From assembly GCF_012272815.1 (NCBI RefSeq), contig NZ_JAAWWL010000002.1:960280-1024279 (forward strand): a stretch of 64,000 nucleotides of DNA. The letters run 5' to 3'. The notes beneath the pieces are model-generated. The model saw nothing but the letters and a program-made list of their open reading frames with translations, had not been told where the DNA came from and made no database searches. Each line of letters starts with the position of its first letter. The first letter of the stretch is position 1. The position numbers and the translations under genes are program-made. This stretch comes from Croceivirga thetidis (GTDB lineage Bacteria > Bacteroidota > Bacteroidia > Flavobacteriales > Flavobacteriaceae). Below are positions 41,557 through 51,349 of this stretch, piece by piece.

Positions 41557-44500
41557 CTAGTTGAATTGCACTTGCATCAATGCAAAAATGCCTATTTCCT
41601 GTCCTTCGGCTTTATAAGTCAAATACAGCTTTTCTTGAATACCATCTGTCTTTTGAATTGGAATTGGAATGGCTGAACCTTGTGGACCAAGTCCTTCCGG
41701 ATTAAGCTTCCCACTGCCAAGTAATTTCCCATCTGGTGATCCCGAACGAAGTTCCATCGTATAAGGTATAGAAGGTGGTTCTTGCCATCCTACAATCGCC
41801 AGAAGCATTGACACCCCCGTTAAGTCAACATTACTTATCTCAAGCCATCCTGCTGCTCCGCTCATTAATTGTAGTTGCATACCATTAAAGGACACAGCTT
41901 GCATATCTTTTGTTGGTGTTCCTTCAGGGAAAATCATAGAATTACTGGCCAAAACAACGGTCTTCGAACCGGTTAAGGGCATTGCCGAATCGGTACCCTT
42001 ATCTGTGTAACTGGCAGTCAAAAGAAATACTTCACCGTTTTGTTTTGCCTCAGGATTTACCGTTCCTGCTAAAGGAAGTGAGGGTTTCTTATTGTCTACT
42101 CCGGAAAGTGATTGAATGTATTGGGCCAGTTGCCTGGCTTCTAGTTGCGACACATTCGGATGTGCTGGCATAACTACTTCACCCCAAACACCTGAACCAC
42201 CATTCATGATCTTTGAAATCAAATAGTTTTCAGCTCCTGATTCGTTTTTGTATTTCTCAGCTATAGCAAGATAACTTGGGCCAATTGAGGCTTCGTTTGC
42301 TTTGTGACAGGACTTACAGTCCATGCTTTTGGCCAAAGCTTCACCCATTACGGCACCAGAAACTTGTTGATGGCCAAGGTTCATATCGACCTCATCCATT
42401 CCGGAACGATAATCAACAGATACATAAACATTATCCAAATCTACCTCACCATCACTATCTGAGACTGAGACTTTATACGCTATTGGTTGTCCTGGGACAT
42501 AAAAAGACTTGTTAGGTTGTTCTATGTCAACTGTTACAACTGGTCTCTGGTTACCAGCAACGATGTTCTTTTCTACACTGGAAACCTTTTCTCCATCAGT
42601 ATCCATTGTTGTAACACTAAGTTTGAAAGATCCGGCACTAGTGTAGGTATGACTTAATTTTGGTTCTGAAGTTTCTTTCGTGGTACCGTCACCTAAGTTC
42701 CAAACATAGCTAATCGCATCGCCTTCCCTATCATGAGCCTCGACCGAAGCATTAATCGTTAACGGAAGGGAACCTGAATCATTATCAACTATAAAGCTGT
42801 CGATTACCGGCGGACGATTACCTCCATTGTATTCTATATAACCCAATCCACTATCTGGGTTTGCTGAAAACCAGCCACCACCATATTCCAACAGGTAGAG
42901 TCGGCCATCAGGGCCCAATTCCATATCAATCAAACTACTAACTTGAACACCTGGAGCAAAAGGTTCCATTTTATTGATTGAACCATCTTCAAACAAATGA
43001 ACCGCTTTCATCCAACCACGCATCCAGTCATAGATAATTACTTTGCCATCATAATAATCGGGAAGACCACCACCATCAGGAAAAAGGTCTGACCAATATG
43101 TTGGCCCTGCCATCGCATTTCTTCCACCTGTTCCCAGTTGCGGAAATTGTCCGGATTCTGCATAAGGATAATAGGCATAGGCTGGTTGCGCCGGAGGTAA
43201 TTCGGTAAGACCGGTATTATGTCTTGAGTCGTTTATTGGTTTTTCAGGATCAAAAGCGGGTCCACTTTCTCCCGTTTCATAATCGTAATCATGATAGGCA
43301 TAGTTATCCCCAATAAATAGTGGCCAGCCAAAATTTCCGGCTTCTCTCGCTTGGTTCATTTCATCGTAGCCACGGGGTCCCCGCGTTTCTAGACTATCTA
43401 CCCGAGCGTCAGGGCCAACATCGCCCCAATAGACATAGCCACGTTTTTTATCAACCGAGATTCGGTATGGATTACGATGGCCCATTGTATAAATTTCAGG
43501 CCTAGTTTTCTCTGTTCCGACCGGAAACAAGTTGCCTTCTGGAATAGCATAACTACCATCTTCATTTACTTTTATACGCAGAATCTTTCCGCGCAAATCA
43601 TTCGTGTTTCCTGAAGAACGTCTCGCATCATATTGTTTCTTTTCTGTGAAATCATTGATTGGTCCATAACCGTGATGCACATATTTTACATCAGGTTCGT
43701 CGAATGGTGTGGTATTATCCCCTGTTGATAAGTATAACAAACCGTCTGAATCAAAAGCAATGGAACCTCCTGTATGACAGCATATTTGACGTTCTGTTGG
43801 TAATTTAAGGATTAGCTGTTCAGAATCCATATCAAACTCACCATTAGCATATTTAAAACGAGAAAGGTGGTTGACCCATTCTTCTCCAGTTGGCGAATAG
43901 TAGAGGTATATCCATTTGTTATCTGCATAGTTCGGATCCTTTTGCAAACCCATTAAACCCTCTTCGGCATTTACCCCTGGAACACCTGATTGGTGGTAGA
44001 CATCTAGCAAAGCTACTTGAGAGATTTCCTTACTTTCTGCCGAATACAGAAGTATCTCCCCTCTTCTTTGAGCTATAAGTACATCGTTATTCGGTAAGAC
44101 TGTCATTTCGGTAGGTTCAAAAAACTCACCAACAGATAATGCAACTTTACTAAATCTATCTGCTTCAGGAGGAGTAACGGATGTGGCTTTTGCATAATCC
44201 AAAACAAGATTGTCACCAATTGCGTATTGAATTCCGCCAAGCAAGTGCTTGAGAAAAAGCTCCTCTGAAAAGCTTTCATCGGTATGTCCGCCAGCTGTGT
44301 AGAACGCTCTGCCACCATCAAATTCGTGATACCATGCCATGGGGTGGTTATCCCCATTTTCCCCACCTTCATACGTAGACTCGTCAATGGTGATCACTAC
44401 ATTGACATCATCATAGATATTCTTATAGTTATACATTTCATCAGTACGATTCCAAATTGTATCTGTAAAAAATGTAGTTGAGGGATGGTTTTTATCTTTT

Positions 44501-44937
44501 ATTATAAAGTCTGCGTTTGGTGTTCCTGTCGGGTGGCTTAAAAATTGGGCTCCGGCCAATTTGTTGTACCAACCCCAATCGTACTCGGTATCGGCAGCTG
44601 CATGAATTCCAACATAACCCCCTCCGGCTTGAATATAACGTTCAAATGCCGCTTCCTGTCGCGCATCTAATACATCTCCAGTGGTACTTAAAAAAATAAC
44701 AGCCGAATATTCCTTAAGAAAATCATCAGTAAATAAATCGGCATTCTTTGTCGTATCTATTTGAAAACCATTCTCTTGACCTAACTTCTCTAAGGCTCCA
44801 ATTCCTGCGGGTATTGAGGCATGTTTAAAGCCCATGGTTTTGGAGAAAACCAAGAGTTTGGGTTCACCTTCTCTTTTCTTTTCACAACTTGCAAGGATAA
44901 AAATAAGTCCTAGCACTCCTAAAACTAGTTTTTTCAT
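41557..44937 (-). CDS. ThuA / PQQ-sugar dehydrogenase / PKD / cytochrome c fusion lipoprotein
   Basis: 1126 residues. Lipoprotein signal FILASCEKKRE. Domain order: ThuA-like class-I-glutaminase fold (about 25-240; GGYVGIHAAADTEYDWGWY), PQQ-dependent sugar dehydrogenase propeller (about 255-690; RQICCHTGGSIAFDSDGLLY, AGNFGWPLFIGDNYAY), PKD domain (about 700-790; SYVWNLGDGTTKETSEPKLSH shown in part), a c-type cytochrome (about 860-960; haem site CKSCHK) and a C-terminal carbohydrate-binding-like sandwich. Such fusions in Bacteroidota and Planctomycetota are thought to oxidise sugars in the periplasm and pass electrons to the cytochrome; the ThuA part is linked to disaccharide use. Specific substrate unknown. 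Confidence 0.88.
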   Translation of the reverse strand: MKKLVLGVLGLIFILASCEKKREGEPKLLVFSKTMGFKHASIPAGIGALEKLGQENGFQIDTTKNADLFTDDFLKEYSAVIFLSTTGDVLDARQEAAFERYIQAGGGYVGIHAAADTEYDWGWYNKLAGAQFLSHPTGTPNADFIIKDKNHPSTTFFTDTIWNRTDEMYNYKNIYDDVNVVITIDESTYEGGENGDNHPMAWYHEFDGGRAFYTAGGHTDESFSEELFLKHLLGGIQYAIGDNLVLDYAKATSVTPPEADRFSKVALSVGEFFEPTEMTVLPNNDVLIAQRRGEILLYSAESKEISQVALLDVYHQSGVPGVNAEEGLMGLQKDPNYADNKWIYLYYSPTGEEWVNHLSRFKYANGEFDMDSEQLILKLPTERQICCHTGGSIAFDSDGLLYLSTGDNTTPFDEPDVKYVHHGYGPINDFTEKKQYDARRSSGNTNDLRGKILRIKVNEDGSYAIPEGNLFPVGTEKTRPEIYTMGHRNPYRISVDKKRGYVYWGDVGPDARVDSLETRGPRGYDEMNQAREAGNFGWPLFIGDNYAYHDYDYETGESGPAFDPEKPINDSRHNTGLTELPPAQPAYAYYPYAESGQFPQLGTGGRNAMAGPTYWSDLFPDGGGLPDYYDGKVIIYDWMRGWMKAVHLFEDGSINKMEPFAPGVQVSSLIDMELGPDGRLYLLEYGGGWFSANPDSGLGYIEYNGGNRPPVIDSFIVDNDSGSLPLTINASVEAHDREGDAISYVWNLGDGTTKETSEPKLSHTYTSAGSFKLSVTTMDTDGEKVSSVEKNIVAGNQRPVVTVDIEQPNKSFYVPGQPIAYKVSVSDSDGEVDLDNVYVSVDYRSGMDEVDMNLGHQQVSGAVMGEALAKSMDCKSCHKANEASIGPSYLAIAEKYKNESGAENYLISKIMNGGSGVWGEVVMPAHPNVSQLEARQLAQYIQSLSGVDNKKPSLPLAGTVNPEAKQNGEVFLLTASYTDKGTDSAMPLTGSKTVVLASNSMIFPEGTPTKDMQAVSFNGMQLQLMSGAAGWLEISNVDLTGVSMLLAIVGWQEPPSIPYTMELRSGSPDGKLLGSGKLNPEGLGPQGSAIPIPIQKTDGIQEKLYLTYKAEGQEIGIFALMQVQFN

Positions 44938-45128
44938 AATACGACAAGAATAGACTTTTGTTTTTTAAAATTGATTAGTAAATGAAAATACGTACTCTAT
45001 AAATATAACTAATCATCAAATATCTGAACCACCTAAAGAACATGTTCAACGACAATTTTATACCCTTTTAAAGGATTTCTGCCCAGACAACTTTTATGTA
45101 TTTTCATCATATCCAATATTAGGTAAAT

Positions 45129-45701
45129 ATGGAAAGCCCACAATTCTATTTTAAAAATGATGATGAATGGCGGACTTGGCTTCTAGAAAATCATGATACG
45201 TCTGAAGGAGTTTATTTGATTTTCTACAAGATTGACCATGAAATGCCGAGTATGCGCTGGGAAGAGGCCGTACGAGTAGCACTTTGTTTTGGATGGATAG
45301 ATAGCACCGTTAAAAGCCTTGGAAATGGTAAACGCAGGCAATACTTCTGCCCAAGGAAACCCAAGAGTGTCTGGAGCAAGGTCAATAAAGAACATTTACA
45401 AGACCTTGAGGAGAAAGAGTTAATTCATGAAAGTGGTTTTAGAGCAATTGAAATAGCCAAACAAAATGGCTCGTGGACTGCCCTTGATGCCGTTGAGAAT
45501 GGCGTTATCCCTGATGATTTACAGAAAGCGTTCAATAGAAACAAAAAAGCCTTTGCCAATTATCAAAGTTTTACCAAGGGGCAACGAAAGAGTTATCTGT
45601 ATTGGCTAAATCAAGCCAAACGTGATGAAACCCGACAAAAACGAATTCAAGAAATCATTTCGTTGTGCAAAAAAGGAGTAAAATCAAGAAATGTGCGATA
45701 A
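45129..45701 (+). CDS. YdeI/OmpD-associated family protein
   Basis: 190 residues, cytosolic. The N-terminal WRTWLLENHDTSEGVYL and the central ALCFGWIDSTVKSL, RRQYFCPRKPKSVWSKVN motifs are typical of the YdeI family, and the C-terminal helix RKSYLYWLNQAKRDETRQKRI is its other conserved block. Members are annotated as bacteriocin-protection or OmpD-associated proteins with no settled biochemical role. A second, differently built member lies at 61416. The 191 bases upstream (44938-45128) contain no ORF I can support and presumably the promoters of this gene and the ThuA fusion. It converges on the tricorn gene with no intervening base. Confidence 0.85.
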   Translation: MESPQFYFKNDDEWRTWLLENHDTSEGVYLIFYKIDHEMPSMRWEEAVRVALCFGWIDSTVKSLGNGKRRQYFCPRKPKSVWSKVNKEHLQDLEEKELIHESGFRAIEIAKQNGSWTALDAVENGVIPDDLQKAFNRNKKAFANYQSFTKGQRKSYLYWLNQAKRDETRQKRIQEIISLCKKGVKSRNVR

Positions 45702-48700
45702 CTATTCCTCTACTTCAGCTAACAATTCTTGAATTGAGCGCTCCAACTGTTGGTCAATTCCCTTGTCAATAACATCTGGATCATTCTTAACCATAATCAT
45801 CGGTTCAGTTTGATTGTTTTCCATCCATTCACCGGCCTTGTTTTTGGCACTAACGGGCACTACCCCCCAACGGCTTCCGTCAGGTAAACTTTCCCATCCA
45901 GCAAAACTACAGGTGCCTGGCACAGGCATGCCAACAGATTTTCCGATTTTTAAATCGGTATATCCACTTGCAAAACAATGTCCATCACTGTACATAGACT
46001 CATTGAAAATTGCCAATGTGGGCTTAGTCCATCGAGCAGTGGGCTCACCCCCTACCCTTCTGTCTTCCGTTTCATAACTGATAAAAGGCTCCCCAGTAAA
46101 AAACATTGCCAAATCTGCTACTAAATCACCACCTCCATTAAATCGCGTATCTACAATTACAGCTTCTTTGTCGGCATACTTTCCAAGCATTTGATCGTAG
46201 ATATTTCGATATGGTGCATCACTCATGCCAGGTATATGCACATAACCCAACTTACCTTTGCTTTTTTCTTCTACTTCTTTTTCATTGATTTTAACCCATC
46301 TTTTGTACAACAAGCGGTTTTCTTCTTGCATTGTTATGGGTTTTACCGTTAATTGTTGTCTCCTTTGTGTATTGGGATCAAAGACATCCAATAAAGTGAA
46401 CTCGCCGGCCATACGGTTAAAGTACTTTGCAACGTCAGTATTCGCAGAAATGGTTTCTCCGTTTACCTTTTCAATAATACTTCCGGTTGCTATTGAAAAC
46501 GAAGCCTTATCCAAAGGTCCCCCTTTGATGACCTCAGCGACCTTGATTCCATTGCCTTCATGACCATAATCCATAAAGATTCCCAAACTGGCTGTGGCAT
46601 CCCCGTTGGAAATATTACCGTTGTATCGGCCACCTGCATGGCTAACGTTAAGCTCTCCTAAAAGCTCAGAAACCATTTCGGCAAACTCGTAAGAATTACC
46701 TAGGTGCGGTACATATTTCTCATATTCTTTTCGAAGCATATCCCAATCGATTCCATGAAAATTGGAATGGTAAAATATGCCCTTAGTCCTCAACCAAACA
46801 TGTTCAAACATGTGCTCTCGTTCTGCATCAGTATCCAACTGCATTTCAGATTTCATTTTGATTGGTTTGGTGGATGCCCCACTTAAATCAACTTTTGAGA
46901 TACGACCATCACTAAGTAGAAAAAGATTTTCTTTTTTGGAGTCCCATCGTAAACTGGCCCTTCTCGCACCTATGGAAATCAACATTTTGGTCTTTTTAGT
47001 GCGTAATTCCGTCTCCCATAAGTTCATGTTCTTTTCAAATCTGGCCAGGTAATACAGCTTCTCCCCATCTTTGGATAGAACGGCATCTCCCAAGCTTGAA
47101 GAATGAATCGTCAAACGTGATTTACGTTCGCGGATATCTTCCCAATCAAATTTTATAGGATTGCTTTTCTTTTCTGATTTGTCGTCCTTTTTGTCTTTCT
47201 TTTTTTTAGAATCATCCTCCTTGTCACCCTTTTTCTCGGTATCAGACTCTTTCAACAATTTTAGCAGTTCGAAATCATCTTTTGACATATTAAACTTATC
47301 CCAACATTCTTGAGTCAAGAACATACCATAAACGTCTGCTTGGGTTCGACCACTTGTGGCATAACTTTTTAGTCCATCACGATTGCTAAACCATAGCAAC
47401 AACTTACCGTCATCAAACCATTTTGGGAAATAATCCCTATAGCCGCTTTGGGTTAAATTTTCTTTACGCGATCCATCAGCAGAAATCAATAGAATTTCCC
47501 CATTGCTCAAAGTCTTTCTCCAAGAAACAGCCAACCATTTGCTATCTGGACTCCATTTAAAATATTTATCCCCATCCCTCATATGATATAATTCATCAGG
47601 AGTAAGAAGGGTTTTCTCTTCTTTTGTTTTTAGGTTGAGAACCTTCAAATTACGTCTATCTTCAATATATGCCATTAGATTACCATCTGCTGAGAATTCC
47701 GGCAAATAACAGTCCACGGTCTTTTCAAGAACCAATTCTTCCTTTAGAAGGGTAGCTGCAAAAAAATAGGGCTCTTCATTTCTCACCTTGGTAGTCTTAA
47801 AAATTTGCCATCTGCCATCACGTTCGCTTGCGTATGCCACGGCTTTTCCGTCTGCGGTGAATTGCAAAAAACGCTCCTGTTCAGGGGTATTGGTCAATCG
47901 TTTGGTAAGTCCACCTTCAACGGCGGTCACGAAAACCTCTCCACGGGCAATAAAAGCTATCTCTTTACCATTTGGAGAAACAACCATTTCACGAACTCCT
48001 GAATTGATGGATACATACTCATCTGAATTTATACCGTCTTGGGTTCTTATCAGAATATTGACCTTCTTGGGTTCTTCGCCATCTTTTAAAGTAAATATTT
48101 CACCATCATAGCTAAATGCCATCAAACCATTACCTTGGGAAAGGGAACGCACAGGGTGTGTTTTCAGGGAGGTTAACTGTTGGGTTTCTTCAGGATTATC
48201 TAGGTTAAATCGATGAACATTGAAACTTCCACTTTCCTCACTTAAATAATACACTGTTTTTCCATCTTTAGAAAGTATTGGATTCCTATCTTCACCTTTA
48301 AAACTGGTAAGTTTTACGTGCTTGTCTAGTTCAAAGTTATATTGCCAAATATCTCGTGCGATAGCTGAGACATGGTGTTTTCTGAATTCGTTTTCATATC
48401 CCTTAAGGTCATGGTACAATAAAAAAGAACCATCACTACTTAATTGTACATCTTCTGTTGGAACGGTTAGTACTTGATTGACCCTTCCACCATTAGAGGG
48501 AACCTCATAAAGTTCTGGTTGTACCCTTGTCGGATATTGGCGGTGATTAACAGCATCCTGTCTTACGGCGCCGAACAGCACATTTTTGTCATCATTTGAA
48601 AATGTGTAGGGTTTCTCATCGTTGCTATGGAAAGTCAAACGAGTTGCCTCACCCCCCAAGGCCTCCATTTTAAAGATGTCAAAGTTACCGTATCGGTCAG

Positions 48701-48941
48701 ACGCAAAGGCGATATACTTGCTGTCGTTGCTCCAAATGGCACGATGGTCATGAGCTTTGTGAAAGGTAAGTTGGGTAGCTGTTCCCCCACTAGAAGGGAC
48801 TCGATATAAATCGCCTTTATATGTAAAAACAATGGTTGAACCATCTGGTGAAATTGATGGGTAACGTGCCCATTGTGGATTAACTTGTGCTGTTAAAAAG
48901 CATGTAAAGGAAAGCATTGTAAAAAGGAAGAAACCTTTCAT
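45702..48941 (-). CDS. tricorn protease homologue, S41-family
   Basis: 1079 residues from the ATG read at 48941 (MKGFFLFTMLSF), with a signal peptide cut near LTAQVNP; the protein is periplasmic or outer-membrane associated. Order: TolB/WD40-like propeller(s) (about 20-560; ARYPSISPDGSTIVFTYKG), a lysine/aspartate-rich linker (near residues 590-615), a C1 helical domain, a PDZ domain (about 755-840; GHEGNGIKVAEVIKGGPLDKA) and the S41 catalytic region. The nucleophile is Ser985 in ESMYSDGHCF, with VDTRFNGGGDL before it. Archaeal tricorn degrades peptides made by the proteasome; here digestion of external peptides is likelier. An upstream ATG at 48977 would precede the signal sequence and was rejected. 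Confidence 0.9.
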   Translation of the reverse strand: MKGFFLFTMLSFTCFLTAQVNPQWARYPSISPDGSTIVFTYKGDLYRVPSSGGTATQLTFHKAHDHRAIWSNDSKYIAFASDRYGNFDIFKMEALGGEATRLTFHSNDEKPYTFSNDDKNVLFGAVRQDAVNHRQYPTRVQPELYEVPSNGGRVNQVLTVPTEDVQLSSDGSFLLYHDLKGYENEFRKHHVSAIARDIWQYNFELDKHVKLTSFKGEDRNPILSKDGKTVYYLSEESGSFNVHRFNLDNPEETQQLTSLKTHPVRSLSQGNGLMAFSYDGEIFTLKDGEEPKKVNILIRTQDGINSDEYVSINSGVREMVVSPNGKEIAFIARGEVFVTAVEGGLTKRLTNTPEQERFLQFTADGKAVAYASERDGRWQIFKTTKVRNEEPYFFAATLLKEELVLEKTVDCYLPEFSADGNLMAYIEDRRNLKVLNLKTKEEKTLLTPDELYHMRDGDKYFKWSPDSKWLAVSWRKTLSNGEILLISADGSRKENLTQSGYRDYFPKWFDDGKLLLWFSNRDGLKSYATSGRTQADVYGMFLTQECWDKFNMSKDDFELLKLLKESDTEKKGDKEDDSKKKKDKKDDKSEKKSNPIKFDWEDIRERKSRLTIHSSSLGDAVLSKDGEKLYYLARFEKNMNLWETELRTKKTKMLISIGARRASLRWDSKKENLFLLSDGRISKVDLSGASTKPIKMKSEMQLDTDAEREHMFEHVWLRTKGIFYHSNFHGIDWDMLRKEYEKYVPHLGNSYEFAEMVSELLGELNVSHAGGRYNGNISNGDATASLGIFMDYGHEGNGIKVAEVIKGGPLDKASFSIATGSIIEKVNGETISANTDVAKYFNRMAGEFTLLDVFDPNTQRRQQLTVKPITMQEENRLLYKRWVKINEKEVEEKSKGKLGYVHIPGMSDAPYRNIYDQMLGKYADKEAVIVDTRFNGGGDLVADLAMFFTGEPFISYETEDRRVGGEPTARWTKPTLAIFNESMYSDGHCFASGYTDLKIGKSVGMPVPGTCSFAGWESLPDGSRWGVVPVSAKNKAGEWMENNQTEPMIMVKNDPDVIDKGIDQQLERSIQELLAEVEE

Positions 48942-49014
48942 ATTTATGTGGTTTGATTCAATCTCGGAATATACCAAAAACTAGTGTTTTCATGACCCGA
49001 AATCACACCGTGCT

Positions 49015-50277
49015 CTAGTTCTTTAAGTATTTTTTATGATACACCCATGCGGTCAAAGCACCAATTGCAGAAAAAGCGGTTAGCATCCAAAAAACATATT
49101 GATGTCCTTGTTCACCTGGGTATTTATCTAAAAAGTAACCATAAGCTGGGCCAGCGAAAATATCAGGGGTATATCCCACGAGTGATATCATGCCCACAGC
49201 AGTGCCTGTAAGTATTAATGGGATTCTTCCCACCTTCATCACCCCAAAATAAAGCGCTCTGGCAGCATAGACTCCCACAGCAATTATAACCACTGATATA
49301 AAGAAGAGCGCAGTAGTATTTGGAGCGATTATCCCAGATGCAAACAAAATACCTCCGATAACACACAACACCAAACTAAGAAACAACCAAAAAGTAATTT
49401 TGAACCGATCTACCAATACGCCTACCAAGATTCCTGTGGTGGGGCGCAAAAACTGAAGAAAGGTTCCGACTTGTGCAGATTTTACCTGATCATAAATCAT
49501 CACCTCATTGGCATATTGAGAAATGACATCTGTTATTTTGTAACCCACATACGCACAAAGAATAATTACCATCAAAAGCCAAACGGAGGGCAACTTTAAT
49601 ACCTCTTTTATTTCATTTAGTGAAATCCGCTCAACAAGTATTTCCCTTTCGTCAACTCCAGATTTCATAAAAAACCAAACTAGTAGTCCAATCAAAATGA
49701 TAATTATTGAAGCTGCGTAAATGACATAGGTAAAAGCCTTTTGCCGGTCTTGCAAGGAAGCTTCTAAAATATCAATTCCTAAAAAAGCCGAAAAGACAAA
49801 AACTCCCAATACTCCGAATAAAGCTCCCGTCAAACCTCTACCGCCATCCAATAATCCAAAAGCCTTCCCCTGTGAGGTATTACCACCCCAAACCCGCGTT
49901 GCCTTAATCATCGGTGCCCAGAACAAAAAAATGGTTGTAAACCCCCAATAACCGTATAGCAGCTGAAGTGTACTTACCGAAGGATACTGTGCATACAATA
50001 GTCCACCCAATGCAGTTAGCCACAATGCAATTGCCATTAACTTTCGAGGTGCAAATTTATCTGCGAGCGGACCTCCAAAAGGATACGATATCATCGCAAC
50101 TGCACCGTAAACGGAGAAACAAAGACCCAATTGCACGTTATCCAGTGCAAATACGTCCAAAACCGTCGGTCGAAAAATTCGGGGCAATACAAATGGAAGA
50201 ACAAAAACTGCTTCTCCTGCTAAAATGAGTAGAAGAAGGTATATCCACGAAACCTGTTCTTTATCTTTAGTTGTTAT
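49015..50277 (-). CDS. MFS transporter (probable ATA start codon)
   Basis: 420 residues if started at the ATA read from 50277; twelve membrane helices are then complete. From the first conventional start, the TTG at 50187, the protein would begin MPRIFRPTV and lose most of helix 1. The 30 codons between encode ITTKDKEQVSWIYLLLLILA followed by GEAVFVLPFV, an excellent MFS N-terminus, with no ATG, GTG or TTG and a TAG stop 9 codons further up. A TATTTTAG sequence read at 50300-50293 could be its -7 element. The family is MFS (sugar-phosphate/hexuronate-like permeases); MISYPFGGPLADKFAPRKL is the loop 2-3 signature. Its divergent neighbour is an exported sugar-isomerase-like protein. Confidence 0.85.
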   Translation of the reverse strand: MTTKDKEQVSWIYLLLLILAGEAVFVLPFVLPRIFRPTVLDVFALDNVQLGLCFSVYGAVAMISYPFGGPLADKFAPRKLMAIALWLTALGGLLYAQYPSVSTLQLLYGYWGFTTIFLFWAPMIKATRVWGGNTSQGKAFGLLDGGRGLTGALFGVLGVFVFSAFLGIDILEASLQDRQKAFTYVIYAASIIIILIGLLVWFFMKSGVDEREILVERISLNEIKEVLKLPSVWLLMVIILCAYVGYKITDVISQYANEVMIYDQVKSAQVGTFLQFLRPTTGILVGVLVDRFKITFWLFLSLVLCVIGGILFASGIIAPNTTALFFISVVIIAVGVYAARALYFGVMKVGRIPLILTGTAVGMISLVGYTPDIFAGPAYGYFLDKYPGEQGHQYVFWMLTAFSAIGALTAWVYHKKYLKN

Positions 50278-50334
50278 AGTATTGCGTTTTCGCTAAAATA
50301 CAGAATTGTGTTTCAAGTACTAATGGAAGTTTGG

Positions 50335-50342
50335 TATCTTTA
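50335..50342 (+). promoter_or_regulatory. -7 element TATCTTTA before sugar-isomerase-like gene
   Basis: TATCTTTA fits TAnnTTTG but for its last base, 15 bases before the ATG at 50358. A TTTC at 50311-50314, 20 bases upstream, may act as a weak -33 element. Confidence 0.4.
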
Positions 50343-50357
50343 AAAGAGTAACTTTCA

Positions 50358-51329
50358 ATGAACATGAAAAGATCAACATTTTTAAAAACTTCTGCAGCTG
50401 CAAGTTTGGGAACAGCTCTTTTACCAAATAGCATTATGGCAAAAAATCTTCTTGAGGACGGCTTGGTCGACTCAATCGGTATTCAACTTTTTTCATTGCC
50501 CAAAACCTTAGAAACCGACTTTGAATCTGGCATGAAAATGTTGGCAGATATGGGATATTCTGAAATAGAATTGTACGGTCCTTTTTCTTTTAGCTCACAA
50601 GCGGCAAAAGATGGGTGGAAAGCTGTAACTCCGATGCTTGGTTTCAGTGGGAGTGGTTTTTTTGGCCGTGAGGCCATTGAAGTGAAAGCGCTTTTTAATG
50701 ATTTGGGCCTCAGTATTCCTTCAGTACATACGGACTTGGATACACTCGAAAACCATATGGAAAATTTCGCCGAGTCAGCGGAGACCTTAGGTTTTGAATA
50801 TGTTGTTTTACCAGCAATACCTGACGATCGCCGAAAGACAATGGACGATTATAAAAAAATGGCAGATACATTCAATACCATAGGGGCCAATGCAAAAAAA
50901 TTAGGCTTGAAGTTTGGTTATCACAACCATGGTTATGGCTTAAATATGGTTGATGATAGTATTCCATTTGAGGTGATGATGGATAATACAGACCCAGAAT
51001 CCGTTTTTCTAGAAATGGATATTTTCTGGACAATGGCCGGGAAGGCTGACCCAATACATTATTTGGAAAAATATTCAGGGCGTTACCACTGTATGCACCT
51101 AAAAGACATGAAAGAGAACAAAACCTTCTCGGGTGATGGTGGAGATGCCAGTCAATGGGTTGCCCTATTTCCTAACATGGCCTCTGCTGGTGATGGCGTG
51201 GTTGACTTCAAAGCCCTTTTAGAAGTAGCAAAAGCGAATGGTGTAAAACACTTTTTCGTTGAACAAGATATGGTACAAAACCCTGAGGTAGCCTTGAAAA
51301 AGAGTTTTAACCATTTAATTGGGTTATAA
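50358..51329 (+). CDS. exported sugar phosphate isomerase/epimerase-like TIM-barrel protein
   Basis: 323 residues. The N-terminus (KRSTFLKTSAAASLGTALLP) resembles a Tat-type signal with Lys-Arg in place of Arg-Arg. The rest is an AP-endonuclease-2/xylose-isomerase-like barrel: IGIQLFSLPKTLETD, MGYSEIELYGP, SVHTDLDTLENH, LGLKFGYHNHGYGL, VFLEMDIFWTMAGKADP, GRYHCMHLKDMK and HFFVEQDMV carry the His, Glu and Asp residues that bind a metal in this fold. Exported members are frequent in Bacteroidota and sit near sugar oxidoreductases and permeases; their reactions are mostly untested, though some act on 3-keto-glycosides. An alternative start at the second Met (50364) is equally possible. The MFS gene diverges from it. 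Confidence 0.82.
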   Translation: MNMKRSTFLKTSAAASLGTALLPNSIMAKNLLEDGLVDSIGIQLFSLPKTLETDFESGMKMLADMGYSEIELYGPFSFSSQAAKDGWKAVTPMLGFSGSGFFGREAIEVKALFNDLGLSIPSVHTDLDTLENHMENFAESAETLGFEYVVLPAIPDDRRKTMDDYKKMADTFNTIGANAKKLGLKFGYHNHGYGLNMVDDSIPFEVMMDNTDPESVFLEMDIFWTMAGKADPIHYLEKYSGRYHCMHLKDMKENKTFSGDGGDASQWVALFPNMASAGDGVVDFKALLEVAKANGVKHFFVEQDMVQNPEVALKKSFNHLIGL

Positions 51330-51349
51330 GCTAGCCATAAAGAAATAGA

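Noticed and set aside
48942-48977. Upstream ATG for the tricorn homologue
   Set aside because: It would put 12 polar residues ahead of a clean signal peptide that begins at the ATG read from 48941.
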